Source: Lathyrus oleraceus (taxonomy: Eukaryota > Streptophyta > Magnoliopsida > Fabales > Fabaceae). Taken from it: a stretch of DNA of 64,000 nt. The translations under genes and the position numbers were made by a program. Below, piece after piece: positions 23,388-35,520 of this stretch (within the stretch, counting starts at the first letter, position 1; each line of letters begins with the position of its first letter). The stretch is from positions 254,114,977-254,178,976 of the forward strand of contig NC_066580.1 of assembly GCF_024323335.1 (NCBI RefSeq). The letters run 5' to 3'. The notes beneath the pieces were generated by a model. The model saw nothing but the letters and a program-made list of their open reading frames with translations. It did not search any database and was not told the DNA's origin.

Positions 23388-24540
23388 CAACTACAACTTG
23401 TGTAGTTACGCACTCTGGCTCCTCTTGTTGGTAGGCTTCCGGTGGGTTACGACGCCAACGCTAGGTGTAGCTTCCACTTTGGGGCACCTGGCCACGATAT
23501 TGAGAACTGCAAAGCTTTTAAGCATGTAGTTCAGGACCTCATAGATTCAAAGGACATCAACCTTGCACCGACTCTTAATGTCGTCAACAATCCCATGCCA
23601 CAACATGGTAGTGCGAATGTTAATATGATGGAAAGGGAAGCCAGATCCGTCAAAGATGTGTTGAAGCTGAAGACTTCGTTGTTGGATATCAAGGGCTACT
23701 TGTTGAAGGCCGATGTTTTCCCCGGTTGTGGGAAGGGTTGTGTGGATTGTGCTACTCAGAGTGGAGGTTGTTTGAAGCTGCAACAGGGTATCCGGGCCTC
23801 GCTCGACGAAGGTACCCTCCAGGTTGAAGATTTGTCTGTCCAAGAGTCTGTGGAAGAGGTTGAGGAAGAGGTGTTTGAAGATGCTACTGATGAATTCGCA
23901 GATGTTGTTCCTACTGATTCTGTAATCCATGATGATGTATTTAATTTTTCCAATGTTGTTGCTGATATCCCAAGCAATGTGGTTGATTCTGATGTAATTG
24001 AACTTGATTCCGATGTTTTGGATGTTTATGTTTCAATGAATGAGATTTAAAAGTATGACTATGATGTTGATACTATCACCATTTTCTACCCAACTAATCA
24101 GATCAATGTACCAGAAGCGCAACCGGTGCCACCAGCGCGACCGTCCACTATGACCACCACGACCCCTGGTCCTTTACCTTTCACCAGCGAAAGGGCCATT
24201 CCTTGGCATTACGGGGGGAGTGTATACACACACGATCATGGGGTGGAACGACCACTGAAGGTAGAGGAGGGTCAGAAGTCTGAACTTGAAGTTGAAGGTC
24301 CCGTAGTGGACAATGTTGGTGGAATCGGGCGATTCACCAGGAGTGGTAGACTGTTCTCACCACCCGTTACCCAAACTGATAGTGCTGATGCTGCGGCGAA
24401 AGCCAAAGGCAAGCAAGTCGTGAATAAGGGTGCCTCCGCACCCCAGGCTAGTTCTGAGCCCACTGTTGCGAAGGATGTGGACGAGCTTTTGAGAATTATA
24501 AAGAAAAGTGACTACAAGGTAATCGATCAGTTGATTCAGA
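23388..24540 (+). pseudogene. gag C-terminus and gag-pro linker of the Tat element
   Basis: It is in frame with the gag above. At about 23463-23507 there is a Cys/His knuckle-like motif, C-X2-H-X5-H-X4-C (CSFHFGAPGHDIENC), one residue longer than the usual CCHC knuckle. A long acidic Val/Asp-rich stretch runs to a TAA at 24048-24050. A Pro/Thr-rich part follows, and then IPWHYGGSV, VGGIGRFTRSGRLF and ELLRIIKKSDYKVIDQL, which in this clade precede the protease. Frame 0 ends near 24540, where protease sequence in frame +1 begins. Confidence 0.75.
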
Positions 24541-25383
24541 CTCCATGTGCTACCCAAGAGAGCCCTGTCAAGGTTAGAAGTAAAGGGTTTGGTCCTGAAG
24601 CCTTCCGATCTCGTTGTGAGAGCCTTTGACGGTTCTAAGAGGTCGGTGTTCGGAGAGGTAGAATTGCCAATTTAGATTGGATCACAAACCCTCAACTCCG
24701 TCTTCTATGTGATGGATATCAGTCCTTCCTATAGTTGCCTGCTGGGTCGTCCTTGGATCCACAATGCTGGGGCAGTCTCTTCAACTTTACATCAGAAGAT
24801 TAAATTCCCAGTCAATGGAAGGATTATCACCGTCTGTGGTGAGGATGACATTCTGGTCAGTAACCTGTCTACATTCAAGTATGTAGAGGTAGAAGGTGAA
24901 TTTCATGAGACCCTATGTCAGGCCTTTGAGGCAGTTCAGATCAAGGACGCAGCTCCGGTGGAAGAAGTTAAAGCGGGTGCCTCTATCGCGTCCTTCAAGC
25001 AGGCACAAGCCTTGGTAGATTCGGGCGTTGCCCCCGGTTGGGGACGTCTGTTGGAGTTACCAATTAAAGAAGACAAGTTCGGGATTGGGTATCAGCCAGC
25101 TCTGATTTCTACAACTTCAACACTTCAGACTCGTCAGGGGCCGATTACTTTCTCCAGCGCTGGCGTCATCCAGTATGGCCAGGTCTCTGCGGTCAACAAA
25201 GAAGGTGGGGATAGTGATTGCGACATCGATAACTGGGTGCGTCCGAGGATCCCGGGTGAAGTCATCAACAACTGGTCTTCTGAGGAGATTGTCCAAGTCA
25301 ATTTTCTGGAGGAGCAATTTTTCTTGTTTATTCATGCATGTCTAAGTCTTACGTTCCGCCCAGGGCGTAATGACTCATTTTAG
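24541..25383 (+). pseudogene. Protease remnant of the Tat element, active site deleted
   Basis: In frame +1 the sequence picks up at LHVLPKRALSRLEVKG and continues through VVRAFDGSKR, a TAG at 24673-24675, then YSCLLGRPWIHNAGAVSSTL, the Leu-Leu-Gly end of a retroviral-type aspartic protease. After this comes a linker to 25383. The Asp-Thr/Ser-Gly catalytic triplet that should lie just before LHVLPK is absent: frame-0 linker sequence runs straight into it at about 24540. An internal deletion with a frame change is the simplest reading. Without the triplet the protease cannot work. Confidence 0.75.
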
Positions 25384-25610
25384 GGCTCATCTATGTGGAT
25401 ACCTGCATTTTTTTTATCATAAATAAAGGACGTCTTTTTGCATTCAAATATTTTGTTCACTGTCTTTCTATTTTTGCAGTTTCCAAAAAAAATCAAAAAA
25501 AATATTTTGGCAATGTTTTGTTTAGTTTTCACTTCTTGTTCACACTCATAAGCACATACCATCACTCATGCAGATGCACATCACCGGATCCTATTGATAA
25601 CGGTTCTGCT
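25384..25610 (+). other. Spacer with probable 3' splice site before RT (Ogre-type intron)
   Basis: This A/T-rich spacer separates the gag-pro and RT frames. A pyrimidine-rich run ending TTTTTGCAG (AG at 25478-25479) looks like a good plant 3' splice site, and a weaker CATGCAG lies at about 25568-25574. Ogre elements are known to splice an intron between pro and RT. The donor site cannot be picked with confidence. Confidence 0.45.
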
Positions 25611-27863
25611 ATGGCTCGCTTCGACTTTGAAAATCCGATCTTTCAAACTGAAGAAGAGGGTGATGAAGACTGTGAACTCCCTGAAGAACTCGCCAGGCTA
25701 TTAAAGCAAGAGGAAAGGGTCATTCATCCGCATCAAGAGTCTACTGAAGTGATTAATCTTGGCACCGAGGACGTCAAGAAAGAAATCAAGATAGGGGCTG
25801 CTTTGGAAGACGATGTGAAGAAGGGGTTGATTGAATTGCTGCAAGAGTATGTTGACATCTTCGCTTGGTCTTATCAGGACATGCCAGGGCTTGACACAGA
25901 CATCGTGGTACACCGGTTGCCTCTCAAAGAGGATTGTCCTCCGGTCAAGCAGAAGCTCAGAAGAACAAGACCAGAGATGGCTGTCAAGATAAAGGAAGAA
26001 GTGCAAAAACAGTTGGATGCATGGTTTCTAGCAGTCACCAATTATCCGCCATGGGTTGCAAACATCGTTCCAGTACCTAAGAAGGATGGAAAGGTACAAA
26101 TGTGTGTTGATTACCGGGATCTAAATAGAGCTAGTCCCAAAGATGATTTCCCATTAACTCACATTGATGTTTTGATGGATAACACGGCTCAGTTCTCGGT
26201 ATTCTCCTTCATGGATGGCTTTTCTGGCTATAATCAAATCAAGATGGCACTAGAAGACATGGAGAAGACAACATTCATAACCCCATGGGGGACCTTCTTC
26301 TACAAGGTAATGCCGTTTGGTCTGAAAAATGCTGGGGCAACATATCAACGAGCGATGGTGACTCTTTTCCATGATATGATTCATCATGAAAGCGAGGTTT
26401 ATGTTAACGATATGATTGCCAAATCTCAGACAGAAGAAGAACATTTGGTGAATCTGCAGAAACTGTTTGAGCGTTTGAGAAAATTCAAGCTGAGGCTTAA
26501 TCCGAACAAGTGTACTTTCGGGGTGAGATCTGGAAAACTGATGGGTTTCATTGTTAGCGGAAAAAGGATTGAGGTGGATCCTGACAAAGTAAAAGCGATA
26601 CAGGAAATGCTTGAGCTAAGAACAGAGAAATAAGTCCGCGGTTTCTTAGGGAGGTTGAACTACATTGCAAGGTTCATCTCTCACCTAACAGCCACGTGTG
26701 AGCCAATATTTAAATTGTTGAGAAAAGATCAGGCTATCAGGTGGAATGATGGTTGCCAAAGGGCTTTCGAAAAAATAAAAGAGTATTTGCAGAATCCTCC
26801 AATCCTTATGCCTCCAGTCCCAGGGAGACCGCTGATTATGTACTTGACAGTACTAGACAATTCCATGGGTTGTGTTCTCGGTCAACACGACGAGACAGGT
26901 AGGAAAGAGCATGCCATCTACTACCTGAGTAAGAAATTCACAGATTGCGAGTTGAGATACTCAATGCTTGAAAAGACATGTTGTGCACTTGCATGGGCTG
27001 TTAAGCGATTGAGATAATACCTACTTACTCACACAACCTTACTGATCTCCAAGATGGATCCAATCAAATATATATTCGAGAAGCCAGCTCTCATCGGAAG
27101 GGTTGCTCGTTGGCAAATGGTACTAACAGAGTACAATATCCAGTATATATCCCAGAAAGCCATCAAGGGGAGTATTCTGTCAGACTATCTTGCTCAACAG
27201 CCGGTTGAAGATTATGAGCCGATGAAGTTTGATTTTCTAGATGAAGACATCATGTTCCTCAAGATGAAAGACTGCGAAGAGCCAGTTGTTGAGGAAGGAC
27301 CTGATCCAGACGAAAAGTGGACTTTGTTGTTTGATGGGGCTGTCAATGCCAGAGGAAATGGAATTGGTGTTGTCATTACCACCCCGAAAGGTGCCCACAT
27401 GCCTTTCACCGCTCGTCTGACTTTCAAGTGCACCAATAACGAACCTGAGTATGAGGCTTGTATCTTGGGTATTGAGCAAGCCATTGACTTGAGAATCAAG
27501 ACTCTGGACATCTTCGGAGATTCAGCTCTAGTGATCAATCAAGTAAATGGTGATTGGAACACCCTCCAGCCTAATCTGGTCCCCTACAGAGATTACACGA
27601 GAAGACTGTTGACTTTCTTCACAACAGTAAAGCTGTATCATATACCTCGTGATGAGAATCAGATGGTAGATGCTCTTGCCACTCTATCCTCCATGATCAA
27701 CGTGATTCGGTGGAACCACGCTCCTAGGATTGATGTTATGCGCCTCGACAGGGCCGCATATGTGTTTGCTGCTGAACTGGTAGTTGATGACAAGCCCTGG
27801 TATCACGACATCAAGTGCTTTCCTGAAGAATCAAGAGTACCCTGTAGGGACATCCAACAATGA
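25611..27863 (+). pseudogene. RT, RNase H and archaeal-type RNase H of the Tat element
   Basis: From MARFDFENP the frame covers a pre-RT region (EYVDIFAWSYQDMPG), RT (PVPKKDGKVQMCVDYRDLN, FSFMDGFSGYNQI, MPFGLKNAGATYQR), the connection and first RNase H (LTVLDNSMGCVLGQHDE) and a second, archaeal-type RNase H typical of the Tat clade. In the latter all four acidic positions can be seen: FDGAVNARG, NNEPEYEACILG, IFGDSAL and NQMVDALA. Breaks: Asn for the first catalytic Asp (YVND, 26406-26408), in-frame TAA at 26631-26633 and 27015-27017, and a one-base shift near 27822. It is non-functional as a polymerase. Confidence 0.88.
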
Positions 27864-29049
27864 TAGAAAGACTTTGAGAAGATTGGCAGGCAGTTTCTTC
27901 TTGAACAAAGACGATGTTCTGTATAAGAGGAACTTCGACATGGTTTTGCTCAGATGCGTGGATAGACACGAAGCAGACATGTTAATGCAGGAAGTTCATG
28001 AAGGCTCCTTCGGTACTCATGCCGGCGGACATGCAATGGCTAAGAAATTGCTAAGAGCGGGTTATTACTGGATGACCATGGAATCTGATTGTTTCAAATA
28101 TGCTCGGAAGTGCCATAAATGCTAGATTCATGCTGATAAGGTACATGTGCCGCCAAATCCTTTGAATGTGATGTCTTCGCCGTGGCCTTTTTCTATGTGG
28201 GGAATTGATATGATTGGAAAGATTGAGCCGACCGCCTCCAATGGGCATCGCTTCATCCTTGTTGCCATCGACTATTTCACCAAGTGGGTCGAAGCAGCGT
28301 CATTCGCGAATGTCACCAGACATGTGGTTGCCCGATTCATTAAGAAAGAAATCATTTGTCGTTATGGGATTCTCGAAAGAATCATTACTGATAATGGTTC
28401 TAATCTCAATAACAAAATGATGAAGGAGTTGTGCCAGAACTTTAACATTCAGCATTACAATTCTTCCCCTTATCGCCCTAAGATGAACGGCGCTGTTGAG
28501 GCAGCAAATAAGAACATAAAGAAGATTGTGCAGAAGATGGTCGTCACGTACAGAGATTGGCATGAGATGCTACCCTTCGCCTTGCATGGGTACCGTACTT
28601 CAGTGCGTACATCGACCGAGGCAACCCCTTACTCCCTTGTGTATGGTATGGAAGCAGTCCTACCTGTTGAAGTGGAGATTCCTTCTCTAAGAGTCCTGTT
28701 GGATGTCAAGTTAGACGAAGCTGAATGGATTCGGACAAGGTTCAATGAGTTAAGTCTTATCGAGGAGAAGCGAATGGCAACCATTTGTCATGGGCAGTTG
28801 TATCAGAGTCGGATGAAGAGAGCCTTTGATCAGAAAGTGCGTCCGCGATGCTTCCTAGTCGGAGATTTGGTGTTGAAAAGGATCCTTCCTCCTCAGACAG
28901 ATCACAGGGGCAAGTGGACTCCTAACTATGATGGACCGTATATTGTCACCAAGGTTTTTGATGGTGGAGCCTTAATGCTTGCAACTATGGATGGTGAAAA
29001 CTTCACTTCCCCTGTGAACTCAGACGCAGTTAAAAAATACTTCGCATAA
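27816..29049 (+). pseudogene. Integrase of the Tat element
   Basis: It continues pol one base out of frame. The zinc-binding HHCC part reads HEGSFGTHAGGH...CFKYARKCHKC, then TAG at 28123-28125 in frame. The catalytic core retains D-D-E: WGIDMIG, IITDNGSNL and NGAVEAANKNI. The C-terminus has WTPNYDGPYIV, a GPY/F-type DNA-binding module, and ends at TAA 29047-29049 after VKKYFA. Integrase would join the cDNA to the host chromosome in the nucleus. There is one nonsense codon plus the upstream frameshift; the catalytic residues are intact. Confidence 0.88.
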
Positions 29050-31056
29050 AATAGACCCGCTGGACAATAAAAAGAATAGTCCAGGCAAAAAATGGGCATC
29101 CCGATGAACCAAGAAAATGAAAAGGTTCGGGAAAAAATTAGGGATTAAAAATGAAAAGATTGTACACCCGGTAAGTTGAAAACCTAAAAGGGCAACTTAG
29201 GCAAAAATGGGTATCCCGGTGGATTGAAAACCCGAAAGGGCGATCCAGGCAAAAGTTAGGGATTAAGCGAATGACTACGTTCTGAGTAGTTCTGAATCTC
29301 ATGTCGATAACTGGAAACTTTCAAAAGGGAGGAAATATTCCAATCACTCTTTTCAGAAGTCGATCATCTGGAGGATCTTGAAGACGAGCGAGTCATAGCA
29401 GAATTGGAACCCGATAGAAATCCATTTCACATTGCCATTAGATTAATTTCTGTTTTTATTTGTTGTGCAATTACCTCTTTCCAGGGATTGCTTCTTGATG
29501 TAAATGCCTATTCAGAGGCCACTCAATCAATAAAATCATGTTATTCAGTACATCTCTGTGTTCATTTTCATTTTACTGTTTTGTGTGCAAAAATGACGTC
29601 CGAATTTTTGATAAACATTGCATCATGAAACATAAGAGCTTTACAGGTACGTGCTCAATAAACATTGAAAATTGCTGCAAATTTTAAGTGCTTTGGATCG
29701 TCTATTCAGAACAGATACACTCGGGGCATTTCCTTAAGGTCCCCATCAAATGATCGCAGATGTTTTTCCTCAACAACTGGAATTTGGTATCTTATCCCTG
29801 CAGAGCTGGTTCGAGCGTTGGATTCTTCAATCACCCAGCAGACTCTCACTGTTGTACCTCCCCAAGAATTTGTTTCAGATTATACATTCACCAGTGGAAT
29901 TGACAGTGTCCGACTATATATCCCCAACGGAGTTTGCAGTGCCAGACTGTATCTTCCCAGCAGAAGCGGCTGCTCCTCAGAGTTCGATGCCAGATCGATG
30001 ACCTCGATGCTAGATCCATGGTCTCTTTCCTTGAAGCAGAATCTCGGTACTGTATTGGTGTTTGCTTCCCCTGCTGAGTCGTCTCTCTCGCAGATTTTGG
30101 TTGCCAGAGCCACTGTCGCTTTCCTCAACAGCAAGTTTCCAGTGCCATTCTCTCCCTAGTCAGAGCCTCGGTATTTTGTTATTTGCCAGAACACCGTGTG
30201 GCAGATCATTTCCCCACAGAGTTCTTTGTGTTGTGCATCTCCAACAGCCTTGCCAGGGTCTAGAAGATGGTGATCATTTCCCCAGCAGAATCCCTTGCCT
30301 CAGCTTGGCATTCTCTCTAATCAAGCATTTCGCATCCCTGCATGTAGAATCATATTGCATTGCATCCTCCCAAATTGCGTAGCATTTCCATTTTCATGGA
30401 ACATTACGCCATTTGAAAAATTCAAACATACGCATGTAAAGCATAAGGCATTCTCGGTATCCCAAGTGATAAGCCAGAAGTTGTTTCCAGTACTCAAACT
30501 GAAGATTGTTCATGACTTATCTCTATTATTCCCAGCAGGGGTCGTTGGCCCATGCACCGCCTCAATTATCATTTTCCTTATTTCTGCCGATGCTGACAGG
30601 CATGAGGTTTCCCGGTGTTCAAACCGATGTTTGATAATCTAATATCTTCCTATGTTCAGATCGAAGAAGTTTCCAACATTCAGGTCGATGCAACTTGTGG
30701 CATTCAGGCCAGTCTCTCGGTGTTCAGACCGATATTAATAATCTCATATCTTTCGATGCTCAGATCGAAATCATTTCCAGTATTCAGACTGATGAGCGGC
30801 ATTCAGGCCATGGTTATTTCTGTGTTACCATTTATTTTGGTATCCAGGTTAACATTCTTTTTCGGTATTCAGACCGACTCTCACCGTACCAGACAGATTC
30901 TTCTTTCAAGACCACCTCTTTGCCGATTCTGACAGGCATTGTTACTTCATTTTTTCACTTCAGTGTAAATCTTCGGGCTTTTATCGTAGTCAATCACTTG
31001 ATACCTCAAAAGTGCGAAAGTCGCTGCTATCTTCTTTTCGGGTCTCTAGTTGATTG
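29050..31056 (+). other. 3' untranslated region of the Tat element
   Basis: 2 kb without a supportable frame. Overlapping short open stretches at 29665-31057 have no domain similarity. It holds short repeats AACCxAAAAGGG near 29150-29250, several CCCCAGCAGA-like motifs (29834, 29956, 30068, 30280, 30531) and a 105-bp tandem repeat (30613-30811). Confidence 0.6.
30613..30811. repeat. ~105-bp tandem repeat in the Tat 3' untranslated region
   Basis: Two units start at CGGTGTTCA (30613, 30718). Each contains CAGATCGAA, TTTCCAxxATTCAG and GGCATTCAGGCCA. A decayed third start is near 30864 (TTCGGTATTCAGACCG). Units are about 80-85 percent alike by eye. Confidence 0.65.
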
Positions 31057-31068
31057 AATAGGGACAGC
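31057..31068 (+). other. Polypurine tract of the Tat element
   Basis: AATAGGGACAGC immediately before the 3' LTR. It is a short, weak purine run. The other Ogre-type element has AAATAGGGGCATC at 63723-63735. Confidence 0.5.
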
Positions 31069-33632
31069 TGTAGAACCTCAAATTTGCCCCCCTCATTCAT
31101 GCATTCATTTTTAGGTCATTTAACATTTCATATTGCATTTCATCATGTCAATCAGAATTAGATCCAAGAAGCTTGAATATCATCCAAGACACTTTGTGGG
31201 TTCTATCTGGTTGATCAGTCAACACAAGGGAATGACTTGAGTTACTTCCAACATGTTCAAATGAGGTCTATTCATCATTCAAAACGCTAATCTTGAAGGA
31301 GCAAAATTCTATTCCTGAGCTGTCATGTTCGCTAGGCGAGTAGCGTGGTTCGCCTAGCGAATTTGAACTGTCATGCTCGCTAGGCGAGCAAATTCTTCGC
31401 TAGGCGAAGCCCACGCGTTTTAAAATATAACAGGAAAATCTTGGACTTGGACCTCTCTCATTTGAGCCCACAAAGCCACGGAAATCAGGTTATAAATTCT
31501 AGATTTCCATCTCCCAAAAAACCCTAGAAGAGAAATAACTAGAGAGGAAGCCAACAGAATTCAGAGCAGCCTCCGGACACTGAAGGAAAAACTCATTTGC
31601 ACAGAATCACCTATATCGATCCTCTCTCATACAAAGACTCTAAGACTTCTCTGCAAACCCAATTGTGCAATTCAATTTCAATCGATCTCTCCAATCAGGT
31701 TTCCCCTATTTTCACTACTTTATGCTTTCAACTTGAAGTTGCTAGATGTATGAGGCATTATGGGTGAATTTGGAAGAGTGGGTATCGTTAGGTTTTGCGT
31801 GTGGGTTTAGATGTGCATGAATATGTAGAACAATACCTTGAATGTTTGATCACTCAGTTTCCATAATGGGTACCATATGGTTTGGGTTTCCTGAAATCGG
31901 ACTGTTATCAAGGAAGAACCCAAAACCCACAGGCATTCGCTAGCACCTCGCTAAGCGAACATGTAGCGAAGCTTCGCTAGCACCTCGCTAAGCGAAGCAG
32001 TAGCGATCGTGACAATACTTGTTTTTTTTCTGTTTGCTCTCTAATCTGTTTATGTGACATGTTTTCTATTGCATCTGTGCACTGTTTACCTGACGCAGTT
32101 GTTGTTATGGTTCCTCTGTCTGGTGCAACTCTTGATTGCACCCCATCTTGTTATCCTAACTTGTTTGTTGAGTTTTTGTGAGGGCTCACATAACTCCTGA
32201 AGAGATAGCTTGCTTGGTATTCCACTTTATTTGTGGGATACCATTTGGAGATTTATTCTGATTACTTTGCTGACTTGCTTTCTTTGATGGTGCTAGCTTG
32301 AGAGATCTCCGGGTTTCTCGTTCCTTTAGTTGCTGTTACTTCGGATCTTTATCCGTGGGGTAGATCTTTTGATCCCTTTTACATCTTTCCCGCATTTTAC
32401 CGTTTTCTTAGCTGGAAGACCTCAATAGGAGGCAATGTTTTCTTTTGTTTGTTTACTTTTGTGCCCAAAGACCTCCGAGAAGAGGCATCAATGCTAAAGA
32501 TCTCCATAAAGAGGCAATTGACAGATAAAAGGGATTAGTAGTCAATCCCCCGTTATTCAGTGTGTCGTTCTTTATGCTCGCACTACGTGTCGATGCTTCA
32601 GAACAAAAGCCCAAGATCTTTTGTCCGGTCAGTCAGTGAAAAGGGTTCCATCTTTCAGAATCCCCACTTTTTGTCATGAGCTCACCCTGCCCAGGGTTAA
32701 GAGCTATGAGGTCTTATCCTCATTACCCTTTTGATCTGCTCGCCCTGACGTTCAATGTCAGTGGTTAAGAGCACATTTGATTACCCTGCCATGGCTTGTT
32801 TGTCGAGGTTGATATGACCCCTCTTGACTAAAGCCCTACCCATGTATTTTTGAGCCCCCTTGTTGGTGTGTTTACTCTATGCTATATGTTTTGTATGGTG
32901 TGATTGAATCCCCATAGGATTGCTAGGCTTCGTATAGTCTCTCGTTTGCATGTCAACTAAAGTAGCACGGTTCCTTCGTCTAGGACTTCCTTTTTTGCAT
33001 GAGCATTCCTAAAAAACAAACAAACTCATTGATTTTTCTTCTCCTAAGAACACGTTAACTCCTTCTACTACAGGAGAGTAAGTCTCCAAAGGTCGAGCAT
33101 CCGGTAGATTACGTAGTAACGTCGTTCATCTAAAAAACACAAAACAAACAAAAATAGGTTAGCCGAACTACGGTTTGCTCTGATTCTCATTCCAGATGAG
33201 ATACGTAGGCATAAGACGCGATGTTTTAGCGAGCACACTCCTCTTTAACCCATAGGTAGCCGAGCTACGAAGACTCTGATTCTCATATTTAGATGAGATA
33301 CGTATGTAGTGGATGCGACATCCATGCGAGTCATTTTCTTTTGACCCCTCTTTTAGTAAATAGTACATGAGATATACACACACCCTTAGACAAGAACAAC
33401 AAGAGTGGATCCCGTAGAGTACTATGGATGCGTAAGGGTGCTAATACCTTCCCTTCGCATAATCGACTCCCGAACCCAAGATTTGGTTGCGAGACCTTGC
33501 CTTCTCCTTTCCTTTTTCCAGGTTTACTTCGAGCGTTTCCTTTCCCTCCTGTGGGATAAATAACGCACGGTGGCGACTCTTCTGTCATTTCTTTTTTCTC
33601 CGGTTGTTTCGTTTCGCATTTAGGTTGCGACA
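31069..33632 (+). repeat. 3' LTR of the Tat element
   Basis: TGTAGAACC...TTGCGACA, 2564 bp, matching 18490-21052. Its TATA box (31491-31497) is at the same 422-bp offset. Hairpin at 31328-31361. It ends at the target duplication CCTGG. Confidence 0.92.
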
Positions 33633-35520
33633 CCTGGCGTGCAAGCTTTGAATCAGCAACCCTAAACCCTCACATTTAAAGGATAAGCTTGGTGATTTTC
33701 ATTGAAAATCGAGTTTGAATCTCTCAACTATTTTGAGGTTTAAACTCCAAGAGTCTATCACTTTTTTGGATACATTTCCACTCCATCAAGCATCTGAAGC
33801 AAGACCAAGCACAATTGAGAGCAAGATCATATCCTTCTGAACCTGCAGTGAAGGTGAATTTCTGAATTTTTCATCTATTCAATTCTCCCTCAATTCTCCA
33901 TTATTTTTGTTGATTTTTGGTTGTCTGAAGTCCTACCAATGTAGGCAACAAGGTTGAGTTGCTTAGAGGTCAAATCGAAGCAACTCAGATCATGATCCTC
34001 AAAATTCAACTCCCTGTATCTTTCTATATACCTGGAGTTAGGTGAAATTGGGACCAGATTCGAGCCCCTGAGCATTTTTACTTTAAATTCATGTCCTCCT
34101 TTTTTATTTTGGTGATGGTTGAAGATGGACTAGTCTGGTGAGGTCCATCGGAGAAGAAGACCGGAGCTCTGGCTCCGGCGATGTGTTAGCATGTCTCCAG
34201 ACCACATGATCCTTTTATTTTGTTTTAATCTTGAGCGTCCAAATTGATTACCACGCGTGTGGAACATTGACTAAGGTTCACCATGGATAGCACACTCCAA
34301 TCCACTTGATCTGCCACCTTAATTAATGAGGGAGATCAAGTGGTCCATGTTTTTTTTTGTATTTTTTGATTTTCATTTTAATTGCTTTATTTTCATTAAT
34401 TCATATTAATTTTAATATTGATTCAAAAAATATGGGACTTTCACCAAAAAATTTCAAATATTTTCCTCTTTCATTTTCTGAATTAAAATTATTTTTTGGA
34501 TCAATATTAACATTTTTCATGATTTAATTGTTTTTATGCATATTTTTAATTATTTAAAAATACTTTTAAGTTTCAAAAAATAATGAATTTTTTCTCCAAG
34601 GTCCTTTGCCCTTGTTTGACCTATGATAAATCTCTTGGCCAATTCATTTGGTGTTTTGAAGAGGTTTTAGGATTTTGACAAACCATATTTTAATTTAATG
34701 CATTTTTAATTGATTATTAATTGTTCAATTGTGAATAAATTGTGTTGAGCTATTTTTGTTGAGTTGTTGAGTTTGACTTTTGTTGTTAGGCCTTGGTTAA
34801 GGTTGATTTGACTTTGTTGGATTAAAATAATTGGATTTAGGGGATTGATGAAATGTACATTTCATCTCCCAAAATGAATGAATGATTTTAATTTGATAAA
34901 AGTCCTCCCATGACCAATTTTTGTGTTGATCTCATTCCCCCCCCCCCCCCCCCTCTTCATCTTCAATCCCTTTCTACATCCTAAGTCTAATTGGTTCATA
35001 AACCAATATAAGTATGGATGAGATTAGGTCCACCCTTTTGCCATTTTTCTTTTAAGTGTGATGTGTTTTAGGAGTATGATTCATTATACCATATCTCTAA
35101 CATGAATTAACACTAAAATTTCTATTGTTTGACCTCAAATAGTTGTGACTTCTACATAAGTCCAATTACGATTGCTTAACATAGCGCTAAATTTCGACCC
35201 AAAAGCATAACATTCTAGTAAGTGAGATTGTAAGTCTCCCCCCTTTCATGGTATTGTATGGAAACTTGGCCTTTTTTTCTTCCTTTGGAGGATGTCCTGG
35301 TTCAAGGATCCATGCTTGTGAATAGAGGGTTGAGTGTTCTCCAAAGAATGACTTAAACAATTGAAAAGCAAAAGCAATACTAATTTCTAATTAGCTAACA
35401 TTTGACTAACTTTTAATTTCAAGTCATTTACTTTATGCACTTTAAATTCAAGTCTTTATTATTTGCCATTATTCATACCATTTAACTTGTTTATTTTAAC
35501 GCCATTTTCACTTTGCTCAC
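33633..35520 (+). repeat. Ogre-type LTR, right part (continues 16935-18489)
   Basis: It picks up at CCTGGCGTGCAAGC and follows the uninterrupted LTR from about 12150 to 14052. At 35520 it is broken again by the Athila-like LTR; the remaining 1.2 kb is not in the window. It contains a 17-base C run (34937-34953). Confidence 0.75.

Larger units (their letters stand above)
18490..33632 (+). mobile_element. Complete-ended Tat-clade (Ogre/Retand-like) Ty3 retrotransposon, 15.1 kb
   Basis: Two LTRs of 2563 and 2564 bp (TGTAG...GCGACA) bound an interior with primer site, leader, gag, protease remnant, RT, RNase H, a second archaeal-type RNase H, integrase, a long 3' untranslated region and a polypurine tract. 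Both ends carry the target duplication CCTGG (18485-18489 and 33633-33637). The dual RNase H, the tRNA-Arg-type primer site and a probable intron before RT point to the Tat clade, close to Ogre. Ogre proper usually has an extra ORF before gag and longer LTRs, so it may be a shorter relative. All polymerase frames are broken, so it is not autonomous. Confidence 0.92.

Noticed and set aside
29665..31057. Overlapping open stretches in all plus frames after integrase
   Set aside because: They overlap one another, show no domains and include tandem repeats; the region behaves as 3' untranslated sequence.
34937..34953. Run of 17 C, and G runs of 12-13 at about 45167 and 54336
   Set aside because: Simple homopolymers, probably slippage or sequencing-length noise; no reason to assign function.
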